Shown here piece by piece: positions 58,389-64,000 of a DNA stretch of 64,000 nucleotides (position 1 is its first letter; every line of letters begins with the position of its first letter). This DNA is from JAPLJC01 sp052326585. GTDB lineage: Bacteria; Desulfobacterota; Desulfobaccia; Desulfobaccales; 0-14-0-80-60-11. The notes under the pieces are model-generated. The model was not told where the DNA came from. It searched no databases and saw nothing but the letters and a program-made list of their open reading frames with translations. The translations under genes and the position numbers were made by a program. Location: positions 1 through 64,000 of the forward strand of contig JBKQLU010000030.1 in the NCBI GenBank assembly GCA_052326585.1. Direction: 5' to 3'.

Positions 58389-60038
58389 TTAACCAGATTT
58401 CCCCAGGGAGGTGAAGAGATTGTTAAGAGGGTGCACCTTGAGGAAGTAGGTGCCTTGAGGAAAAAAAACGGCTTCCAGGAGTACCCCTGAGACCCGCGGG
58501 CTCTCCTGGTCGAAAAGAAAATTCCCCAGGGAAAAGATCCGGCATGACCTCCGGGTCCCTTCCAAGCGGCCGGCGCGGTGGGAATGGCAGCCGATCACGA
58601 CTTCCACTCCCTTTTCTTCGAGCAGCGCGGCCAGGGCCCGCTCCCGCGGGCCTGCGGCGTCGGCAAATTCCCGGCCCCAATGGATCAAGGCGAACAGGGG
58701 TTTGTCTCTCTGCAAGCCGTCCAGGCCTTCCAGGTCTTGCCGGGTGAGCCGAGCGGTCTTCTCGGCGCTCTGATTATCCACATCGCTAAAACCGGCCAGG
58801 TAAAAGGCGCCCAGGTCCAGGACCCGGCGGTTTTCCAGACAGGCAAAGCCCGAATCGGCCAGAAGCCGGCGCATGGCCCGGTAGGCGTCCTCTCCCAGAT
58901 CAAAGCTGTGGTTGTTGGCCAGGCTCACGGCCCGGACGTGGAGCCCCGACAACAGGGGTAGAGCCAGGGAACTTTCCATGCACAGGGTATAGGGACCGGG
59001 CGCTTCCGGACATTTCTCCTGAAGCACCCCTTCCAGGTTGAGGATCAAGGGTTGCCCCCCGGTAATCTTAACAATCTGTTTGACCAGGGCTTCCCGGCTG
59101 GCCTGGGTTGCCAGCCTGGCCGCCACCTGGCGGCCGCAAAAGGTGTCTCCCCCGAAGAAGTAGGACTGAAGCCCCTCTACAGACAGCGGCGCAGCGCTGT
59201 AAAGCTGGACGATGTAGCTGGTGGTCCGTTTTACCGGCTCAGTCGTGTAATCCTGGGAATTGCGGTTGGCGATGACCGTGGGCCCGGCCCCAAAGACCTG
59301 CCGCTGCAGAAGCAGTTGCAGATACTGGCAACCAAGGGAGTCGATATGGTCCGGTTGCCTTAAGCTCAGCACCTCCCGGGGGTCGCCGCCGCTCAGGACC
59401 CGCAGGGTCTCCTGGTCCCGGCGCCGGGCCTCGGGGGCGCTGAGGTAATGCGAAAAATCCGTGCTCTGCACCAGCAGCGTCTCCGGGGTGAGGAGGGGAG
59501 CCAGGGTCCGGGCCAAAGAGTCCCAATCAGCCGGTTGGCTGGAGTTGCGGATGGCAATGGGGACAATCAGGGCCGAAGGACAATAATGGGCGATAAAGGG
59601 CAGCAAGACCTGGACCCCATGCTCATGGGAAAAGAGGGAAGACTCTGCAACTAACGGATTGTTGAGGAGTTGGCGCACCGCCGCCCGGTCGGTGGCGACC
59701 CTGCCCAAGGCCGTGTCGAAGTCCCGGCAAGTCACGGCAAAGGGGCTCCGGCTGCGGTGGAAATGGTCCGGGCTCAGGATGACGATGCGGCGGTAATTAT
59801 GGCCCTGGACCCGGGCGAAGGCCGCGGCCATGAGGTCGGCGGCCAGCAGATGATGGGGAACCGTGAGGCCGCTGATTTTCTGGGGTAAGGGCTGAACCCG
59901 GCAGTGGTGGATGGCCGCCAAAAACAGCCTCCCGTCGGGATAAAAGGGTGGGAAGGCCCCTTCGCCCGGGGGCTGGTCAGGGCTGGAACAGGTGGCGGCC
60001 AGCAGCAGGATGAGCGCTAGCAAAGCAAGCCGGCGCAT
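58389..60038 (-). CDS. MEMO1-like (AmmeMemoRadiSam B) domain fused to CapA-type metallophosphatase, exported
   Basis: A 549-residue exported protein with hydrophobic N-terminus (LLALILLLAATC, possible lipobox at Cys17). Residues about 40-280 resemble the MEMO1 / AmmeMemoRadiSam system protein B fold: GLTVPHHLLAADL, ILSPDHFHRS, FSHEHGVQVLLPF, IVPIAIRN and QSTDFSHYL. Residues about 285-545 are a CapA/poly-gamma-glutamate-synthesis-like calcineurin phosphatase: FFGGDTFCGRQ, LNLEGVL, SLANNHSFDLGEDA, IHWGREF, GCHSHRAGRLEG and SLGNFLFDQ. The fusion and its extracytoplasmic location are unusual, because AmmeMemoRadiSam proteins are normally cytoplasmic. Next gene begins immediately, so it closes a three-gene cassette. 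Confidence 0.85.
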   Translation of the reverse strand: MRRLALLALILLLAATCSSPDQPPGEGAFPPFYPDGRLFLAAIHHCRVQPLPQKISGLTVPHHLLAADLMAAAFARVQGHNYRRIVILSPDHFHRSRSPFAVTCRDFDTALGRVATDRAAVRQLLNNPLVAESSLFSHEHGVQVLLPFIAHYCPSALIVPIAIRNSSQPADWDSLARTLAPLLTPETLLVQSTDFSHYLSAPEARRRDQETLRVLSGGDPREVLSLRQPDHIDSLGCQYLQLLLQRQVFGAGPTVIANRNSQDYTTEPVKRTTSYIVQLYSAAPLSVEGLQSYFFGGDTFCGRQVAARLATQASREALVKQIVKITGGQPLILNLEGVLQEKCPEAPGPYTLCMESSLALPLLSGLHVRAVSLANNHSFDLGEDAYRAMRRLLADSGFACLENRRVLDLGAFYLAGFSDVDNQSAEKTARLTRQDLEGLDGLQRDKPLFALIHWGREFADAAGPRERALAALLEEKGVEVVIGCHSHRAGRLEGTRRSCRIFSLGNFLFDQESPRVSGVLLEAVFFPQGTYFLKVHPLNNLFTSLGKSG

Positions 60039-62441
60039 CTATTTGGTCGCCAGACTCTGATACCAAAAGTTCTTCTGCGGCAGAGGGGGGCTACCTTCGT
60101 AAACCCGGCTCTGCCAGTCGGCGTCGGTGTAACGGGTGGCCAGAGGCCCGGTGAACTCGTAATGGTTGTAGGCCACGCCCACGGTCAGGCGCACGGCGCC
60201 GTCATTACCCATCAGGACCAGCATGATGTAGGGCTCGCCGGTGGCTTCATAGAGGATCTGCCCCTGGGAGACGTCAGTATGCACGTCGGCGATCAGGGCG
60301 GCGCGCTTTTCCTTATTCTCCAAAATCACGTTCGGGTCGCGAGGCTCGGCCATGTATTGGAGTGGCATAGTCCGCAGGTTTTCATATTCTTCCTCGGTCA
60401 GGGGGACCCCCTGAAGCTCCTTGGCGGCGACAGAGGCGTAGAAGGCCACCCCCTTTTTAAAGCGGCCAAGGGCGCCGTACTCCTCCAGGTCCCCTTTAAA
60501 AAGCCCGTATTTCCTATAGCCGGTTTCGACGTAATTCACCAGCCGCGCCAGGTTTTGCCAGAAGGGCAGGTTGGGTTCCACAAACCCTTTGGGCACCGGG
60601 GGCGGGGCGCCTTCCTCCTCGCCGCTGCCCATTTCGGCGTAATTTTGCTTGGCGTACAGCAGGGTGTCATGCTTGAGTTCGGTGTACGAACCCAGGAAGC
60701 TTTCCACCTGCTTGACCGGAAAGAGCCGGTCTTGCATGTAGAGCGGGTAGCCCCGGCCATAGGAGGACGTCAGGGTGCCGAGCAGCTTCAACCAGGCCCC
60801 GCCCACGGAACTGAACCATTCCGGCTCCTTGATCTTGCCCAGGTCCGCAGCCACCTCCTGCAGCCGGCCGTTGAACCCGGCCGTCTCCTCCGGAGAGAAG
60901 GGGGAGGAGAGGTTCTGCAGGTACTGGTCCGCAAAGCCCAGGGCGGCCTTATCCCCCAGGGCCGCGGGGACAAAGAGGGCCGAGGGCATGGAGGGTAGGC
61001 GCAACGGCGTCTTTTCCTGGCCGGCGGTGAGGCGGCCAAGGATCCAGCCATCAAAGGAGAAGCGTTGTCCGAAAAGGCGGAAGCCTTGGGACGCGGCCAA
61101 CAACTGCGCTTTGGTGGAGGACAAAACTTCAGGGGCCACGACCACGTCGGAGAGAATCCGGGGACCCTGGAGTTCTTCCAAGTGCTGGCTGATTTTTGCC
61201 AGGGTGGCGGGGTCCAGGGCCTGTGCGGCGGCGAGTCTGTCAGTGCCCAAGACCTTGACCAGGAAATTGCGCCATTCGGGGTAACTGATGTCATCCGGCT
61301 GCCCGGCAAAAAAGCCGGTGATTTCCATGAGTCGCTGCCAGTCCTGCAGGAGCGGCCGGCCGTCGGGGCCCGGGCTGGCCAGGAGGAAGGTGAGCAACAG
61401 GGCGTCGCTGACGCCCTCGTTTTTCCCCAGGAGATAGCTGTTCCTTCCCAGATAGATCATGGCCCGGAAATAACTCCGGAGAACGGAGCTCTTGACATAG
61501 TGGCTCCGGGGAGTGAATTGGGTGTAATCGGCCTGGAGCGCCCCATCTTTGGCGTAATGGCTGTAAAGGGGAGAAGGCGTTACGTCCCGGGCCTCGTAAA
61601 TCAGCCGCAACTCAGCGGCCATGCGGTCGAACACGGGTCCAGAAAATTTCCCCTTGAACCCGTCCAGGATCTTGAGGGCGTTGGCCAGGGTGTCGTGGTC
61701 ATCCGTTACCGGCACCTTGGGGGGCTGCAAGGCGATTTCTTCCAGTTCCTTGGCGCTGGGCCAGTAGGCATTTTCGAGGATGACCAGGGGCACGGTGAGC
61801 TGCGCCGCGATGAGTTCATAATGCTCCGCCAGGGGGCCGGAGGCCGCGGCGCGGGACTCCAGGGCCTTGGCCTGGAGATCGGTAAGAAAACGCTTCAGCG
61901 TCCCGGCCAGCTCCGTCTTTTCCAGATATTGCAGGGAATTTTCCAGATACTTGTGGAAGGCGTGCAACACCACATCCGGCGAGACGAAGTGGCAGTTTTC
62001 CGGGAGTCGCCGCATGGGGTCGTAGGCTCCGCTCACCTCGTCAAATAGCCCCAGCATCTCGTCATAACTATCGCCCTCCGAACCCAGGTCCACCATTTTT
62101 TTGAATTTGGTGGCGCTTTTGGGGATGAGCAGGAAGCGGTGTTCCTCCAGAAACTTTTTCTCTTTCGGGGTGAGCCGGACCCCCAAAAAGGCCAGGACCT
62201 GACGATAGTTCAGCGCCCGGCCCAGAGCCAGGGCCGGCTCCTGTAAAGCGGGCGTGACGGCGGCGGCAGGGGAGGGCGGCAAGGCGCCAAAGCCCTGCAG
62301 TGCCACCGCCGGCAGGGAGAGGCTCGGCCCCGGCGGCGTCGGCGTCGGCGCCTTCTTCTCGGTGCAGCTCAGATTGAGGAAGATTAAGGGCAGCAGCAGG
62401 GCGATCAATTTGCCGACCTGAGACCTTTCAGGATGTTGCAC
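60039..62441 (-). CDS. DUF3160 domain lipoprotein
   Basis: An 800-residue lipoprotein starting at GTG 62441, preceded by AGGAGGG; the frame opens 228 bp earlier, overlapping the next gene. The signal KLIALLLPLIFLNLSC gives lipidated Cys26. A Pro-rich linker follows, then a long helical DUF3160 domain (about 75-790) with EEHRFLLIP, DEMLGLFDEVSGAYDP and a C-terminal TGEPYIMLVLMGNDGAVRL, VAYNHYEFTGPLATRYTD. DUF3160 proteins are widespread, uncharacterised, and share no clear enzyme motif. Its stop abuts the start of the MEMO-CapA gene, and it follows the 385-residue gene by 29 bp. Confidence 0.88.
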   Translation of the reverse strand: MQHPERSQVGKLIALLLPLIFLNLSCTEKKAPTPTPPGPSLSLPAVALQGFGALPPSPAAAVTPALQEPALALGRALNYRQVLAFLGVRLTPKEKKFLEEHRFLLIPKSATKFKKMVDLGSEGDSYDEMLGLFDEVSGAYDPMRRLPENCHFVSPDVVLHAFHKYLENSLQYLEKTELAGTLKRFLTDLQAKALESRAAASGPLAEHYELIAAQLTVPLVILENAYWPSAKELEEIALQPPKVPVTDDHDTLANALKILDGFKGKFSGPVFDRMAAELRLIYEARDVTPSPLYSHYAKDGALQADYTQFTPRSHYVKSSVLRSYFRAMIYLGRNSYLLGKNEGVSDALLLTFLLASPGPDGRPLLQDWQRLMEITGFFAGQPDDISYPEWRNFLVKVLGTDRLAAAQALDPATLAKISQHLEELQGPRILSDVVVAPEVLSSTKAQLLAASQGFRLFGQRFSFDGWILGRLTAGQEKTPLRLPSMPSALFVPAALGDKAALGFADQYLQNLSSPFSPEETAGFNGRLQEVAADLGKIKEPEWFSSVGGAWLKLLGTLTSSYGRGYPLYMQDRLFPVKQVESFLGSYTELKHDTLLYAKQNYAEMGSGEEEGAPPPVPKGFVEPNLPFWQNLARLVNYVETGYRKYGLFKGDLEEYGALGRFKKGVAFYASVAAKELQGVPLTEEEYENLRTMPLQYMAEPRDPNVILENKEKRAALIADVHTDVSQGQILYEATGEPYIMLVLMGNDGAVRLTVGVAYNHYEFTGPLATRYTDADWQSRVYEGSPPLPQKNFWYQSLATK

Positions 62442-62470
62442 CGGATTCCCTCCTAAGATTGTTAAGACGC

Positions 62471-63628
62471 TTATTGGGCATAGCCGTACTTTTTCAGTTC
62501 CCGGCGCAATTGGCCGAAGAATTCCTGGCGGTCCTTGGCCTGGTATACCTGACGCACTTGCTGCCAACCCTTTAGACCTTCCCCCAGCAGATACATGTCC
62601 GCGAGGTAAGCTGTCAGCGGCATGGGCTGATGGTGCCAATCCGATGCTTTGTGCTCGTATGCCTCCCACCAGCCTTGGGCATCCTGGCGGATAAGACCGG
62701 CATAGCGGCGGGTGACATCCTGCAACCGTCCCTGCTGGTAGCTCCAGATCTGGATGGGAGCGGCGCCGCTGACCGCATAAGGACCGAACTCCCCGGAAAA
62801 GTCTTCATTGCGGCTGACGAATTCGAGCCCGCCGTCCTTATCTAGATCCTGGAGACTGGCCTGGTTGCGATAATTGCTCCAGCCATGTTTCAGGAGGGCG
62901 TAAGTGTTGCCGGCCGGGACATAATGGTAAATAAAGGTGAAGGAACAGCAGTAGGCGTGCTGGCTGCTGACATTGAGGACCACCTCCGGCTCCCCCGTCC
63001 TCTCAAAGTCGATCAGCGCCGGGCCTTCGACCTGGGCAATATTCTCATCTTCTCCAAGGGTGACGCTCGCGGAGAAGGTTTCCCGGCCACGGGTGATTTT
63101 CAGGTTTACCGGACCAGTCACCATGATGTCCTCCGGGAAGGACAACTCGGCCTCCAGGTTTTTGGAGCGCACCACCCGCCTGGTCTCCACTTTAGTGGAT
63201 ACCGCGATCTTCCCGGCGTCCGCCTGCTGACTGAGGACATAGTGCTGGGTGGCGGGATCATAGCGATAGATCAGGAGGGCGCCAGGCTCTTGAGCTACCG
63301 CGCCGATCTTCAGCAGGATTTCCGGCTCGCCGCCTCCCGGCAGGGGGCGCACTTCCGGCCCGTCGATCTGCCGGAATGCGGCGGCCTGGCCGGCCGGCAA
63401 CGGTTCATCCAGGACAGTTTGGCCATCCCGTATCACCTTGAGCCGGGGCTGATAAAGGCGCCAATCCGCCAGTGGATTCGAAAAGGTTGCCTCCTGGTAA
63501 GACAATACCGCCGCCACCTGGCCGAGAGAGGCGGTCTTGGTGGTGGTGATCATCTTCTCCATCTGCGCCTGGGCCGGGGTCGCCAGTAAGGCAGCAACCG
63601 CCAGGGCTGACAGCGCTATTGGCCGCAT
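62471..63628 (-). CDS. Exported beta-rich protein of unknown function
   Basis: A 385-residue protein with a signal peptide (MRPIALSALAVAALLATPAQA). The mature protein is beta-rich, includes an EF-hand/FG-GAP-like DLDKDGGLEFVSRNEDF segment (about residue 270) that suggests Ca2+ binding, and has a Cys pair AYCCSF. The C-terminal ~70 residues are helical with Gln/Arg. I recognise no family. First gene of the three-gene cassette; its promoter must lie in 63629-63923. Confidence 0.75.
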   Translation of the reverse strand: MRPIALSALAVAALLATPAQAQMEKMITTTKTASLGQVAAVLSYQEATFSNPLADWRLYQPRLKVIRDGQTVLDEPLPAGQAAAFRQIDGPEVRPLPGGGEPEILLKIGAVAQEPGALLIYRYDPATQHYVLSQQADAGKIAVSTKVETRRVVRSKNLEAELSFPEDIMVTGPVNLKITRGRETFSASVTLGEDENIAQVEGPALIDFERTGEPEVVLNVSSQHAYCCSFTFIYHYVPAGNTYALLKHGWSNYRNQASLQDLDKDGGLEFVSRNEDFSGEFGPYAVSGAAPIQIWSYQQGRLQDVTRRYAGLIRQDAQGWWEAYEHKASDWHHQPMPLTAYLADMYLLGEGLKGWQQVRQVYQAKDRQEFFGQLRRELKKYGYAQ

Positions 63629-64000
63629 CTTGAAAATCTTAATAGCTCCACTCCTGAAGGAACTTCAAGCGCCAGCGAGATTATTCGGCCGCGGCGAGTC
63701 GGCGCCAAGGAATATACTGTTCACCTTTAACTAATTTAAATCCCGACAAGTTTCCTCTTTTTTAACCAGATTGTGTCGTGGAAGGCATGATAGCACAAAT
63801 TTCGCTGAAACGTAATTTTTTCAAAATGTTGGCATACCTATTCCCTAGTCTCTGGATGCCTCAAAGCTGCGGCGCTTCAGGACTCCAAGCAAACACCTCC
63901 CGGTAATGGCGGGGCAGGAGAAGGGCAAGGCACATGGAATATCGTTATCCGGAGGATAACGCCCGGCAGATTTGAACGCGGTTAATAGGGCGGGTTGGGC
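63629..64000. other. Region upstream of the exported protein, ending in the pfpI tail repeat
   Basis: AT-richer segment at 63700-63860 that should carry the cassette promoter; no gene. From 63924 to the window end it is the second copy of the pfpI 3' end, without the rest of that gene. Confidence 0.6.
63924..64000 (+). repeat. pfpI 3'-end repeat, copy 2 (headless)
   Basis: The pfpI tail (ARHMEYRYPEDNARQI in the gene frame) plus post-stop sequence, present without the 5' part of the gene. Differences from copy 1 are CGC/CGT, GAA/GAG, AAT/AAC and GCG/GCA in codons, all synonymous. Confidence 0.93.

Noticed and set aside
58252..63923. Prophage or IS origin of the MEMO-CapA cassette
   Set aside because: No integrase, transposase, or phage structural gene is present between the repeats, so only a generic insertion can be supported.

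Overview
The window is a 64 kb stretch of a GC-rich (roughly 60% by eye) bacterial chromosome. It encodes many cell-envelope lipoproteins, an Mla-type lipid transport operon and sigma-54 regulation, so the host is Gram-negative. Two rubredoxins, a quinol-type NO reductase, a TrpB2-type tryptophan synthase, type III CoA-transferases and an RNB-family RNase fit an anaerobic or facultatively anaerobic Desulfobacterota (former Deltaproteobacteria, for example Desulfobaccales or Syntrophales). That placement is an inference; no rRNA gene is present. One tRNA (Arg, anticodon ACG) lies at 54746-54823.

Layout. 76-4180 (minus): M16 peptidase, ABC-type binding lipoprotein, signal peptidase I, a very small rubredoxin and a HAD hydrolase. 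4378-5640: a lower-GC HicA/HicB-like toxin-antitoxin operon with a third small gene, a palindromic operator and a clear terminator. 5866-11426 (plus): M24 aminopeptidase, RNB ribonuclease, a 234-bp MITE-like element and an APC permease. 11495-13054: PAS histidine kinase. 13251-21670 (minus): a five-gene run of two-domain M16 peptidase, DACNV-type diadenylate cyclase, UGSC-like fusion protein, MFS permease and old-yellow-enzyme reductase. 21954-30757: an organic-acid cluster with SDR, a PAS-AAA-Fis regulator, a GntP permease behind a candidate sigma-54 promoter and inverted-repeat UAS, universal stress protein, 3-hydroxyacyl-CoA dehydrogenase and two CaiB/BaiF CoA-transferases. 30912-34912: AAA ATPase, CX4C rubredoxin and qNOR. 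35011-39584: glycine-rich repeat protein and a complete Mla-like operon. 39652-45000: Cache-like protein, PurB, methyltransferase, frameshifted HIBYL-CoA-hydrolase-like gene and IspG. 45310-46270: two small exported proteins. 46579-48507: an E1-like ThiF / JAMM pair behind dtd. 48863-54571: CDP-alcohol phosphatidyltransferase, an unknown protein, a hybrid histidine kinase split by a stop codon, a MinD/CpaE-like ATPase and TrpB2. 55029-63628: PriA, a DJ-1/PfpI protein, then a minus-strand cassette of a MEMO-CapA fusion, a DUF3160 lipoprotein and an exported protein.

The most unusual structural signal is that two separate cassettes are each bounded by a duplicate of the 3' end of the gene before them. 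The usp tail (26696-26861) reappears at 27858-28023 around the 3-hydroxyacyl-CoA dehydrogenase gene. The pfpI tail (58175-58251) reappears at 63924-64000 around the MEMO-CapA/DUF3160 cassette. In the second case all coding differences are synonymous. The same pattern twice suggests insertion at gene 3' ends. No integrase or transposase gene is visible in either cassette.

Other leads are the E1/JAMM pair without a visible ubiquitin-like or E2 partner, the diadenylate cyclase in a catabolic-looking operon, the UGSC-family protein without its UGSC motif, the second CoA-transferase with Glu in place of the catalytic Asp, and the sigma-54 control region at 24441-24569.
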